Shown: piece by piece, positions 8,758 to 17,485 of the stretch
Numbering within the stretch: position 1 is the stretch's first letter
Layout: every line of letters starts with the position of its first letter
Assembly: GCF_016919165.1 (NCBI RefSeq)
Contig: NZ_JAFFPS010000008.1
Span: 1 to 64,000, forward strand
Reading direction: 5' to 3'
Length of the DNA stretch: 64,000 nt
From: Leptospira chreensis
Lineage (GTDB): Bacteria; Spirochaetota; Leptospiria; Leptospirales; Leptospiraceae
Made by a program: the position numbers and the translations under genes
Notes under the pieces: generated by a model
What the model was told of the DNA's origin: nothing
What the model saw: the letters and a program-made list of their open reading frames with translations, nothing else
Database searches by the model: none

Positions 8758-10701
8758 ATGAAGAGAATCCTACTTCTCCTTTTTGATTTTTTATTCTTCT
8801 TTGGTTTTTTAAGTCTTTTTTTTGGAGAAACAAACCAAAAGTTTTTTAGAAATGATGCAATTGGTTTAGGGTTCTTTCTTTTTTCTATTTATTTCATCTG
8901 GAATTACAAAAAGAGGAAAAGTTCTTTTTCTTCTTTGTTTCACCTGCTATTTGTTATATTACTTTCTAATTTTGTATTTTTTAAATTAGCTGAGTATGAC
9001 CCGATTCAACTCCTCCCTGAAAAACTTGCGATAAAATTGTTTATGTTTTTCTGGGCCGTTGGTTTAATTTACCTTCATTCCAAATATTCGGAAAAAGACT
9101 TTTTCTCCTTCGGTAGTATTTTAGCGATTCTACCTTGTTTTGTAACATCCAATTTTATGAGTTATCCTGTGATTCCGATTGGATTCGCGCTAGCTCTAAC
9201 AATCAGACATCAGGAAGCACTTCAAGAAAGGATTTCTTGGTTTCTTGTCATTGGAATGGGGGCCTTTCTTTATTGGATTATCAAAGATTGGTATGATGAT
9301 TTTGCATTAATTCGAATTTTGCTACTCTTTGAGGTTTTGATTTTTGTTTCTATTGCGAAGGCCTGGAAAGAAGAAATCAAACAGACTGTGGTGGATGGAT
9401 TACTCTTAGGATTTCTCATCAATGCCGTCATTCTTTCCATCAAAATGTTTCTGGAGCCGAATTTCAGTATTAGCGCTTATCGTGAGGAATTGTTTCTCAT
9501 CCCAGTAAGTTTGATTGGTTCAAACTCATTTTTGGTATTAGGTCTTGCTGTTTATTCGATTCATTTGGGAAACAGGTACAAAAACCTATTTTACTTTGCT
9601 GTTTTAATTTTTGCTTCTTTTCTGTTGATGATATCGGTTTCACGAATTTCAATATTGTCAGTAGGTTTACTTGTTTTCCTAATTATGTGGAACCAACGAT
9701 CCAATTCTGTAAAAAAGATTTTGCTTGTCGTTGGGATTCCGGTAATCCTCCTCTATGTTTTGTTTTCCGTTTATTCTGAAAAAATACTTTTAGATATAGG
9801 AACCATTGGAATCCGATTATCGATTTGGAAGTTGCATTTTTTTTCAACGTTTGCCAATGCCCCGGTGTTTGGTCTGGGCTTTAACCCGGAGAAAATTATC
9901 CCATTTTTAGATGTACGTTATTTGTCGATTGCTGATTTTGAATCAGTAAAAGATTATATGATTCACTTTCATACTTTTCCACTAGCGCACAATTTGTATT
10001 TTCAAATGTTAAGTTCTGTCGGTATTGTTGGAGTCATAGTTTTTTTCTATTTTGTATTTACCTTTCAGTTCCGATTTTTTAAAAACTATAACAAGTTTTC
10101 TTCGAAAGAAAAGTTATTAGTTTCTGTTCTTTCTATTTGGCTCGTTCACGAGTTTCTAGATTTTAGTAGTTTGGAAGTGGCAAATGTTTTCTTTCTAGGA
10201 ATGGTTGTTGTTTGTCTTTGGAATTCTACATTTGATAGAGAAAATAAAAAAGAGATTACTAATCCCATTTTTTCAAAACTCTATCTAACAATTTTCTTTT
10301 TCATCCTCTTATTATTTTCCATTCGTTTTAGTTTTGTAGAACAATCTATTTTTAGATATTATAAAGATGTACAACTTTCTGCATTTTATGAGTTTCAACC
10401 TAAAACAAATTCCTCTCTGCGTCCACTTCGAGATATGAATCTAGAATTGTTAAACAATTGGAAAGTGCGTTTTTTGGGCGAACGTTATTTCTTTCTTGAA
10501 CTTGCCTTGGCTGCGGGGTCGGAGACTGAGTCGGATTTACTTGTTCAATGTTTTGAAACCATGCCCCGTAAGGAACTTTGTTCTGCTAATTTAATGGCTT
10601 ATGTGATCAAACAACAAAATATGGAGAACGCGCTCCATATGAGTCGATATTTTCTATCTACGAAAGATCCATTTGGAATCTATACTCGGGACTTTTTATG
10701 A
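8758..10701 (+). CDS. O-antigen ligase/polymerase-like membrane protein (Wzy_C type)
   Basis: A 647-residue protein with about a dozen hydrophobic segments, a large periplasmic loop around FHTFPLAHNLYFQMLSSVGIVG and a C-terminal soluble tail. The HN and short glycine segments in that loop are characteristic of the WaaL/Wzy O-antigen ligase family. I set the start at the ATG at 8758, one base after the preceding stop. A longer in-frame extension from 8641 would overlap the GT2 gene by more than 100 bases and is unlikely. Ligase and polymerase cannot be separated by sequence alone. The stop overlaps the next gene by four bases. Confidence 0.75.
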   Translation: MKRILLLLFDFLFFFGFLSLFFGETNQKFFRNDAIGLGFFLFSIYFIWNYKKRKSSFSSLFHLLFVILLSNFVFFKLAEYDPIQLLPEKLAIKLFMFFWAVGLIYLHSKYSEKDFFSFGSILAILPCFVTSNFMSYPVIPIGFALALTIRHQEALQERISWFLVIGMGAFLYWIIKDWYDDFALIRILLLFEVLIFVSIAKAWKEEIKQTVVDGLLLGFLINAVILSIKMFLEPNFSISAYREELFLIPVSLIGSNSFLVLGLAVYSIHLGNRYKNLFYFAVLIFASFLLMISVSRISILSVGLLVFLIMWNQRSNSVKKILLVVGIPVILLYVLFSVYSEKILLDIGTIGIRLSIWKLHFFSTFANAPVFGLGFNPEKIIPFLDVRYLSIADFESVKDYMIHFHTFPLAHNLYFQMLSSVGIVGVIVFFYFVFTFQFRFFKNYNKFSSKEKLLVSVLSIWLVHEFLDFSSLEVANVFFLGMVVVCLWNSTFDRENKKEITNPIFSKLYLTIFFFILLLFSIRFSFVEQSIFRYYKDVQLSAFYEFQPKTNSSLRPLRDMNLELLNNWKVRFLGERYFFLELALAAGSETESDLLVQCFETMPRKELCSANLMAYVIKQQNMENALHMSRYFLSTKDPFGIYTRDFL

Positions 10702-11840
10702 AAAAAAAGAAATCTGTTTCCTTTGTCATTCCTTGTTTAAACGAGGAAAGGACCTTACCTTTGGTTCTAGAAAAACTTGTGACCATTCAGAGAGATTATA
10801 AAAGTCTCTATGATATTGAAATTTTAGTTTCTGATAATGGTAGTAAAGATAAGTCTGTAGCCATTGCAAAGAAGTTTGGTGCGACTGTGGTTTCCGCAAT
10901 GGAAAAAGGTTACGGGTCAGCCCTTGATACAGGGATTCGTAGTGCCAAAGGTGAGATTGTTGTTTTTGCTGATGCAGATGATACCTATGATTTTTTAGAA
11001 TCACCTGCTTTAATTGAAAAACAGATCGAAACTGATTGTGATATGGTCATTGGTTCTCGTTTGGATGGCAGAATCCATAAAGGAGCTATGCCTTTTTTAC
11101 ATCGTTACTTAGGGACACCTGTTATTAACTGGATCATCAATTTGCTTTATGCAAAAAAAACAAAGATCCGCGATAGTAATTCTGGGTTTCGTTGTTTTAA
11201 AAAAGAAAGTTATTTGAAATGGAATGTAAAAAGCAAAGGGATGGAATTTGCCTCCGAACTTTTGATCAAAGCATTGATTAATGAATCTACCATGTATCAT
11301 GTTCCTGTTTCTTTATACCCTGATAAGGCAGGAAGAATCCCACATTTACGCACATGGCGTGATGGTATGAGGCACTTGTTAAGGATTTTGTTTTATGGCC
11401 CACACCTATTTGAACGAGTAGGGGTTTTGATATTTTTAGCTGCCTGGTCGCAACTCCTTGTTTCTGTTTTTGTTGGAAAAGTAATCACCTTGTTTGGTGC
11501 TAATTTGTATGGCTTACATTCCATGGTATTGTTTTCCTTCTTTTCTATTTTGGGTTTGAGCCTTTGGGGTACGGGACTTCTCATTGCAACCAAACAGCCA
11601 AGAATTAGCCGAATTTATCAGTCGATTTTAGCAATGGAAGAAGACCGACTTTTTTTTGTTTTGTTAAGTGGTTTTGGAATCATTGTTTTGGCCATCATTT
11701 GGATTTTTTTGCAATGGCAAAAGTCCGGTTTCGTTTTTATTAATTTTGAACGCGAGTTTATAGTAGCGACTAATTTAAGTTTAACGTTACTTATCTTTGG
11801 TTTGCAAGCTGTAACAGCACATATCATTAAAAGAGATTAA
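10698..11840 (+). CDS. GT2 glycosyltransferase with C-terminal membrane domain
   Basis: A 380-residue protein with a cytoplasmic GT2 domain (about 1-230) and a hydrophobic C-terminal part (about 235-375) with roughly four membrane helices. Motifs are FVIPCLNEERTLPLVL, VSDNGSKDKS, KGYGSALDTGI and DADD at 92-95. The layout matches dolichyl/polyprenyl-phosphate sugar synthases that hand the lipid-linked sugar across the membrane. It begins inside the stop of the O-antigen ligase-like gene (ATGA), so the two are probably co-translated. The donor sugar is unknown. Confidence 0.78.
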   Translation: MKKKKSVSFVIPCLNEERTLPLVLEKLVTIQRDYKSLYDIEILVSDNGSKDKSVAIAKKFGATVVSAMEKGYGSALDTGIRSAKGEIVVFADADDTYDFLESPALIEKQIETDCDMVIGSRLDGRIHKGAMPFLHRYLGTPVINWIINLLYAKKTKIRDSNSGFRCFKKESYLKWNVKSKGMEFASELLIKALINESTMYHVPVSLYPDKAGRIPHLRTWRDGMRHLLRILFYGPHLFERVGVLIFLAAWSQLLVSVFVGKVITLFGANLYGLHSMVLFSFFSILGLSLWGTGLLIATKQPRISRIYQSILAMEEDRLFFVLLSGFGIIVLAIIWIFLQWQKSGFVFINFEREFIVATNLSLTLLIFGLQAVTAHIIKRD

Positions 11841-11841
11841 A

Positions 11842-13374
11842 ATGGGTTTTCCCAGAAGGCTGTTTATCTATTTTCTCCTTCTACTGATTCCCATTTTCTA
11901 TCGATGGAAGTGGAATGACAATACTGTATTTGTTTCTAGTGATCCTGAAATTAAATACTACCAAGTAATCCAAAGCCTTGAAGGTGGTTCCGCTTGGGAA
12001 TGTTATTTCCCAGCCAAAGATTTGGGATTCGATGTTTCTATGATCCCTTTTGGTTATCCATGGGCTTTCTTTTTGAAAGATGGAAATTGTGTATTTCAAT
12101 ACCCGGTATTGTTTACCTGGATCCAGAAACTGATCATTACCATTTCATCCAAGAAATGGATAACATACATTCCCCTCTTATTTTTCTTTTTTAATTTTTA
12201 TCTTTTGGATCGCATTTTGGGTAGGTACGAGAAGAGGGGATACCTCTTACTGATCTCTGTTGTTTTTATCCAGTTTCTCACTCCAGTATTTCTCTCTGCC
12301 TTAGATTATTCTGAACTCACGTTAACCAATTTTTTCTTTCTTTCCGCTATACTGTCATTTCTGGAATTCCAAAAGGAAAAAGGTTTTCGTTATGGAATCC
12401 TTCTTGCGGTTTCCGTTATATTTAACTTTCAACTTCGTCCTGAATCCACAATCGCACTCATTTTCTTTTTAGGAATTGCCTTTAGCTTGGAAAAGGACAA
12501 ATGGATGTTAACGAAGAACCTCATCCCTTATATCATTCTTTCTTTTGGATTACAATTAGCATTCTTTCTTTGGAATCATCAGACATATGGTCACATCCTT
12601 GGAATGCGAGGTTTGAATACAGTGACTGATATGGGATCAGGAGCCATTCAAAGGCAACTTGTTAAGGAATGGGTAGCGGATCTTTGGGGGAATGAATTCA
12701 AAATTGGAATATTTAAAGGATACCCAGTTTTATTTTTAGGTCTCATCGCATTATGGTGGGAGAGGAAATCGGAAATTTTTCCATTTCTGTTATCGGGTTT
12801 GTTGTTTGTATTTCTTTTACCAATTCTATCACCGTACCGAGCGGGTGTTGATATATTCGGAATGCGTTACTATGAGAGTGGCGTTTATCTTTTGATGATG
12901 GGTGTTTTTCTATCCCTAAGCAAAAGAGATGCGAGTGTTTCTTATTTTCTGATTCTGTTACCTTTTGTATATTTCTCTTATAAATCTGATTCTAGAGCCA
13001 TCAAACAATGGTCATCTTCTGCTAAATTATACCATCAGGTGATGAAACAAATTGAAACATTAAAACCTGACTTAATTGTCCAACGCGGACTTTCTTTGTC
13101 TTATCTGGTTGGTGATAGTTATACTAAATACCCTCAGGTTGCTGTTTATTCCAATGAAGATTGGAAAAAAGTGGAAACTGTTTTGGGAAATCAAAAGAAG
13201 AGAATATTGTATTTAGAATGGGAAGGGAATCAACTTGTAAATGAAGAATTTCCTTCTGCTATCTGGAAAGCAAAATTCGATATCAACTTTGAACTAAAAC
13301 CTGTGCGATACAAAATTCAATCGGAACATTCTTTGGCTCACTTCAAAGGTTTTCTTTTGGAGCAACATAAATGA
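11842..13374 (+). CDS. Large membrane protein, putative GT-C glycosyltransferase (paralogue 1)
   Basis: A 510-residue polytopic protein with about ten hydrophobic segments. Between the first two membrane segments it has SSDPEIKYYQVIQSLEGG with acidic residues, then FGYPWAF and CVFQYPVLF. The next gene has matching elements (SDSQIKLYQTIEY, FRYPWTY, CVFQYPSFF), so the two are paralogues. An acidic first periplasmic loop is the usual site of the catalytic Asp in GT-C enzymes that use polyprenyl-phosphate sugars. From memory, leptospiral proteins of this kind are annotated as putative glycosyltransferases; I could not check this. It abuts the preceding GT2 gene and overlaps the next gene by four bases. 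Confidence 0.6.
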   Translation: MGFPRRLFIYFLLLLIPIFYRWKWNDNTVFVSSDPEIKYYQVIQSLEGGSAWECYFPAKDLGFDVSMIPFGYPWAFFLKDGNCVFQYPVLFTWIQKLIITISSKKWITYIPLLFFFFNFYLLDRILGRYEKRGYLLLISVVFIQFLTPVFLSALDYSELTLTNFFFLSAILSFLEFQKEKGFRYGILLAVSVIFNFQLRPESTIALIFFLGIAFSLEKDKWMLTKNLIPYIILSFGLQLAFFLWNHQTYGHILGMRGLNTVTDMGSGAIQRQLVKEWVADLWGNEFKIGIFKGYPVLFLGLIALWWERKSEIFPFLLSGLLFVFLLPILSPYRAGVDIFGMRYYESGVYLLMMGVFLSLSKRDASVSYFLILLPFVYFSYKSDSRAIKQWSSSAKLYHQVMKQIETLKPDLIVQRGLSLSYLVGDSYTKYPQVAVYSNEDWKKVETVLGNQKKRILYLEWEGNQLVNEEFPSAIWKAKFDINFELKPVRYKIQSEHSLAHFKGFLLEQHK

Positions 13375-14984
13375 AGAAAGTTCTCGATTGGGTAAATCAA
13401 GTTCAAGAAAAAATGATTAAAAAAGAAGTTATTATTTTTGTTTTAGTTTTCTGTGTTGGGTTTTTGGTTTTCAAACGAATCGGGTGGGATAGCGGACTTG
13501 GTCCATTAATGCAATCCGATTCACAAATTAAGCTGTATCAAACGATTGAATATAAAGAAAGGGGGATCAACTCCCATCAATGTTATTCCAAATACAGTGA
13601 CTTCGATTCTGAGCTTCGATTTTATCCATTTCGTTATCCATGGACATACTTTTCAACGGATTCCAATGGTCAGAAGACTTGTGTTTTTCAGTATCCGAGT
13701 TTTTTTGCTCAATTTTTCTCACTTTTCCCCATTCCGTATCGTGCGTTAAATTCGATTATAATTTTTCTCTATCTGCTTTTATGTTTTGGCTTTGTTTTGT
13801 TTTTACGTTCCGTTTTTAACATTAAGAAAGTCGATCATTTGACCTTAGCTGGGCTTTTGTTTTTAGTCGGCTATGGTATCTCGAGTGCCATTGAGTTTTC
13901 AGAGAGTGTTCCATCTCATATACTTCTCCTTGCATTTTTTTATTCCGTTTTTCGATTGGAAAGTAACAAAACTGTTTCCTTTCCTCTTGATTTTCTTTTG
14001 GGTTTTTGCGGTGGTGTTTCTGTTTTTTTACGTTCCGAGTCGATCATATATATTGGATTCCTTGGTTTGGTTCTCCTCTATTACAATCGAAATCAGTTCC
14101 TTAGTTGTTTAAGAAAATACTATCCTCTCGTTTTGGGATTCAGCTTAGCATTGGTTTTATTTGGATATTATAACTATTCCGCATTCCAAGAGGTTCTTGG
14201 AGTAAGAAGTAAGGTAAGTCTAAACGATTTTTCTAGATTAGTTTTAATCGAGCGAATTCATTTGATTTCTGAATTTTTCTTTGGAGATACCAACCGTATT
14301 GGTTTTTTATTCTATTGTTTACCGATTGTCGCTCTGATTATTTATTCATTTTTGAAATTGAACCTATCGCGATTGCAAAAATTAATGATAGTATCAGCAC
14401 TACTTTCGTTCTTTAGTGTTGTATTCCTGAGCCCGTATTCATCGGGTGGGTTGTATTTAGGCCTTCGTTTTACTGAGTTTTCCTATTTTATCTTTAGTGT
14501 TTTTGTCATTTCGTTGCTCTCTACAGTCAGCTTTCCAAAGGAACGTCAGATCATCCTACTATTGGTATTGTTACAAATTGGATTTGGGGTTTACCATGTT
14601 AGGCGAAATTTCAAAACCATCGATTATGTAAAAAAATACCACGACGTGTTTCAGGAAAAATTAGAAAAATATCCAGAGGCACCGGTTGTCCATTTAAGCA
14701 CTTTTGATTTGTTACTCATTTCTGATTCGTTTCTGAAAAAACCACATTGGATTGCCAATAGACAAACAGAGTTTGCTGCTTTGGAATCAAAGTTTGTAAA
14801 TTCTGGAATAAAACAATTCCAAGTATTTGTTTATAATTTTAAACCGCCGAAAGATGAGAATGTAACTCAGGAATTTTATGAAAATTGGATCGATACTAAA
14901 TACGAAATTGAATCTAAATATTTTCAAAAAATATCGGATGAAGAAATTGCTGGGTTTCGACTTATGTTTTGGGAGAAAAAGTGA
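13371..14984 (+). CDS. Large membrane protein, putative GT-C glycosyltransferase (paralogue 2)
   Basis: A 537-residue polytopic protein, paralogous to the preceding gene. Shared elements include the acidic loop QSDSQIKLYQTIEY, FRYPWTYF, CVFQYPSFFAQFF, a VFLRSESI stretch and a late SPYSSGGLYLGLRF motif equivalent to SPYRAGVDIFGMRY in its neighbour. A short basic N-terminal tail precedes the first membrane segment. It overlaps the upstream gene by four bases and the downstream GT39-like gene by four bases, so it is one cistron in a tightly coupled operon. A role in transferring sugars from polyprenyl phosphate on the periplasmic side is inferred. Confidence 0.6.
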   Translation: MKKVLDWVNQVQEKMIKKEVIIFVLVFCVGFLVFKRIGWDSGLGPLMQSDSQIKLYQTIEYKERGINSHQCYSKYSDFDSELRFYPFRYPWTYFSTDSNGQKTCVFQYPSFFAQFFSLFPIPYRALNSIIIFLYLLLCFGFVLFLRSVFNIKKVDHLTLAGLLFLVGYGISSAIEFSESVPSHILLLAFFYSVFRLESNKTVSFPLDFLLGFCGGVSVFLRSESIIYIGFLGLVLLYYNRNQFLSCLRKYYPLVLGFSLALVLFGYYNYSAFQEVLGVRSKVSLNDFSRLVLIERIHLISEFFFGDTNRIGFLFYCLPIVALIIYSFLKLNLSRLQKLMIVSALLSFFSVVFLSPYSSGGLYLGLRFTEFSYFIFSVFVISLLSTVSFPKERQIILLLVLLQIGFGVYHVRRNFKTIDYVKKYHDVFQEKLEKYPEAPVVHLSTFDLLLISDSFLKKPHWIANRQTEFAALESKFVNSGIKQFQVFVYNFKPPKDENVTQEFYENWIDTKYEIESKYFQKISDEEIAGFRLMFWEKK

Positions 14985-16387
14985 ACCAAATCAATTCTAA
15001 ATTACGTGAATATCGATTCGAAATAGGAATCCTTTTGGCTTTGGCCATTGGGATTTTTTTGCGATTCTATCAATTGGACCGCCAAAGTTTATGGGGGGAT
15101 GAACTATACTCTGTATATGCGTCTTCTCTTTCTAATTGGTCTGATTTTTGGGCCTATCTTGCAGAGGATCCGCATCCACCTTTGTTTCAGATTTTACTTT
15201 CTTATTGGATTCGGTTTACGCCAAACTTCACTGAATATTCTGTGAAATTGTTTCCCGTTTTTATTTCAATATTGAATCTATTGATACTTTGGGTTTTGAC
15301 TTCCTCTTGGGAAAAACCAAAACGATTTCTTTTTCTATTCTTACTTTCTCTTTCCCCCGGTGCGATCTATTATGCGCAGGAAGTTAGATCGTATTCATTA
15401 TTACTTTGTCTATCCTCTATTATACTCGTTTTATTCATTAATTTAGAAATTAAAGCCAATAGAAGGATTCGTTTTCTTTATTTGATCTTCGCTTCTATTT
15501 TGATCTCTTACGTTCATTTGTTCGGGTTTATTTTTGTTGGTACTTTATACTTTGTGTTTTGGTTGCGTTTTTTTTGGAACAGAGATATAGAAGCCAGGTA
15601 TATTTTTATTCTTGGTATTTTAACCTTATTTGCTTTTATTCCTTTTTTATACCAACTGGTTAGTGGCTCCAAAATTGCCACTGCTAGTTGGATCGATCCA
15701 CCGAATTGGGTTTTATATCGCACTTATTATTCCCTGTTTTTTTATACCTCTAAGAAGTTTCTATTTCTAACAGCGATTGTTCCGATTTCAGTTTTCATCT
15801 ATTGGATAGGGAAGGACATTCGAGACACAAAATCTAGCGATCCAAAACAAACGTTTTCTTCTTCACGGATGATCCTTCTTGTTGCCTTTTGTATTGTGAT
15901 TTCCACTAGCTTATTTTCCTTATTCAAACCCATTGTTACCAATCGGAATTGGATCGTAACTCTTCCTTTGGTTTATTATTTTGTGGCAGATCACCTGAAG
16001 GTTTCTTTGCATCGTTGGTATGTCGTTGCAGCGTTGATTTTATTGACTTTATTCTCCCTTCTTGATTTCAAAAAGAACTACTATTTTGTATTTAAGGAAG
16101 ATTGGAGAGGCTCGGCTCAGTTTGTGACAAACCACTGCCAACCGCCTGTTGTATTAGTAGACTCGTACCCGGAATATCTTGGTTTGTATTTGCGATGGGA
16201 AGGTCATAATGAATTTTCACCAATTCTTACTGGGTCCGATTCTGAAATTTTACAATCCAAACTTTGTATAACAAAGCGTTTTTTAGGTGGGAATGGAGTC
16301 GGTTTACCTCCTTCGGTTGCTATGGAAAAATCAGGGCAGTCTTTATTTTATGGATTTACTGTTGAGGAATACAAAAAATCAAAATAA
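14981..16387 (+). CDS. GT39/ArnT-like membrane glycosyltransferase
   Basis: A 468-residue polytopic protein with the GT39/PMT-like signature in the first loop: YQLDRQSLWGDELYSVY, with an acidic pair after the first membrane helix, then EDPHPPLFQILLSYW. This Asp-Glu and HPPL arrangement is typical of GT-C enzymes that use polyprenyl-phosphate sugars. I chose the GTG at 14981, which overlaps the previous stop (GTGA) and has GGGAG five bases upstream. The TTG at 14969 would remove that spacing. The acceptor may be lipid A, core or protein. Confidence 0.75.
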   Translation: MNQINSKLREYRFEIGILLALAIGIFLRFYQLDRQSLWGDELYSVYASSLSNWSDFWAYLAEDPHPPLFQILLSYWIRFTPNFTEYSVKLFPVFISILNLLILWVLTSSWEKPKRFLFLFLLSLSPGAIYYAQEVRSYSLLLCLSSIILVLFINLEIKANRRIRFLYLIFASILISYVHLFGFIFVGTLYFVFWLRFFWNRDIEARYIFILGILTLFAFIPFLYQLVSGSKIATASWIDPPNWVLYRTYYSLFFYTSKKFLFLTAIVPISVFIYWIGKDIRDTKSSDPKQTFSSSRMILLVAFCIVISTSLFSLFKPIVTNRNWIVTLPLVYYFVADHLKVSLHRWYVVAALILLTLFSLLDFKKNYYFVFKEDWRGSAQFVTNHCQPPVVLVDSYPEYLGLYLRWEGHNEFSPILTGSDSEILQSKLCITKRFLGGNGVGLPPSVAMEKSGQSLFYGFTVEEYKKSK

Positions 16388-16464
16388 ATTTTAGATCTGA
16401 ATCGCTAGACCATGCGATGGAATTGATTCCTAACAGATTGTGAATTATATAAATTGGAAGTTTT

Positions 16465-17457
16465 ATGAAATATTATTTAGAAGAAAGAAAAAATCCGAAT
16501 CTTTTGTGCATCATCATCCCTTGTTATAACGAAGAGTCGGCTCTTCCCTTTTTAAAAGAAAGATTAACGCAAGTCTTGAAACTACTTTCTATGAAAACAG
16601 AAATTATTTTTGTCAATGACGGTAGTACAGACGAAACCATTTTTCAATTAGTGGATTGGTCTAAAGTGGATTCACGAATCCACGTTGTGAGTCTTTCTAG
16701 AAATTTTGGCCATCAAATTGCGGTGACTGCGGGAATGGATTATGCGAAGGGAGATGCCGTAGTTGTAATGGATGCTGATTTACAAGATCCACCTGAAGTT
16801 ATTTTGGAAATGTTAGCTAAGTATCGAGAAGGATACGATGTCGTTTATGGCCAAAGGCTTGCTCGTTCCGGAGAATCGTTTTTTAAGAAAACAACAGCTT
16901 GGGTTTTCTATCGGGTAATGAAAATTTTAGTTCATAAAGATCTTCCTTTAGATTCTGGTGATTTTCGCCTAATCTCAAGAAGGTGTTTGGATGCATTGAA
17001 TGGACTTCGTGAAAATCATCGTTTTTTGCGAGGAATGAATGCTTGGATTGGGTTTCCACAAACCCCCGTATATTACAATCGTGACCCACGTGTCGCAGGT
17101 GAAACAAAATATCCTTTGCAAAAGATGTTAAAACTAGCGATGAATGCTGCGGTTTCGTTTTCGCCTTTACCATTAAGGTTTAGTTTGGGTTTAGGAATCG
17201 TTGTTGCCATCATTGGTTTTGGAGTTGGGGTTTATGCACTCTTTCGTGCCTTTCAACATTTTATTTTAAAAATGCCAATCGTGTATAACCCAGGATGGGC
17301 TACGATTGTGACTCTAATTTGTTTGATTGGTGGATCCATTTTAATTTCGATTGGAATTTTAGGGGAATACATCGCTCGTATCTTTGAAGAATCCAAAGGG
17401 CGACCTTTGTATGTGGTTGAGTTTGTAAAAGGCGGAACATCTCTTAAGCGGAAATAA
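16465..17457 (+). CDS. GT2 glycosyltransferase, GtrB/ArnC-like polyprenyl-phosphate sugar synthase
   Basis: A 330-residue protein with a GT2 catalytic domain and two C-terminal membrane helices (about 235-262 and 275-305). Motifs are IIIPCYNEESALPFL, FVNDGSTDET, SLSRNFGHQIAVTAGMDYA, and DAD at 103-105 followed by LQDPPE. This is the classic GtrB/YkcC/ArnC layout, which makes undecaprenyl-phosphate-linked sugars at the inner membrane. The nearby GT-C genes are plausible users of the product. A possible promoter (TTGATT at 16423, TATATA at 16446, 17-base spacing) lies just upstream. Confidence 0.85.
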   Translation: MKYYLEERKNPNLLCIIIPCYNEESALPFLKERLTQVLKLLSMKTEIIFVNDGSTDETIFQLVDWSKVDSRIHVVSLSRNFGHQIAVTAGMDYAKGDAVVVMDADLQDPPEVILEMLAKYREGYDVVYGQRLARSGESFFKKTTAWVFYRVMKILVHKDLPLDSGDFRLISRRCLDALNGLRENHRFLRGMNAWIGFPQTPVYYNRDPRVAGETKYPLQKMLKLAMNAAVSFSPLPLRFSLGLGIVVAIIGFGVGVYALFRAFQHFILKMPIVYNPGWATIVTLICLIGGSILISIGILGEYIARIFEESKGRPLYVVEFVKGGTSLKRK

Positions 17458-17473
17458 ATTAATATTCCGCTTA
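17445..17473. terminator. Bidirectional terminator-like hairpin between convergent genes
   Basis: Bases 17445-17453 and 17465-17473 form a perfect 9-bp inverted repeat with an 11-base AT-rich loop. It overlaps the stop codon of the GtrB-like gene and lies just beyond the 3' end of the convergent minus-strand gene. A T-rich but interrupted tract follows on the plus strand, so it may serve both transcripts. Confidence 0.5.
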
Positions 17474-17485
17474 TGGTTTGATTTG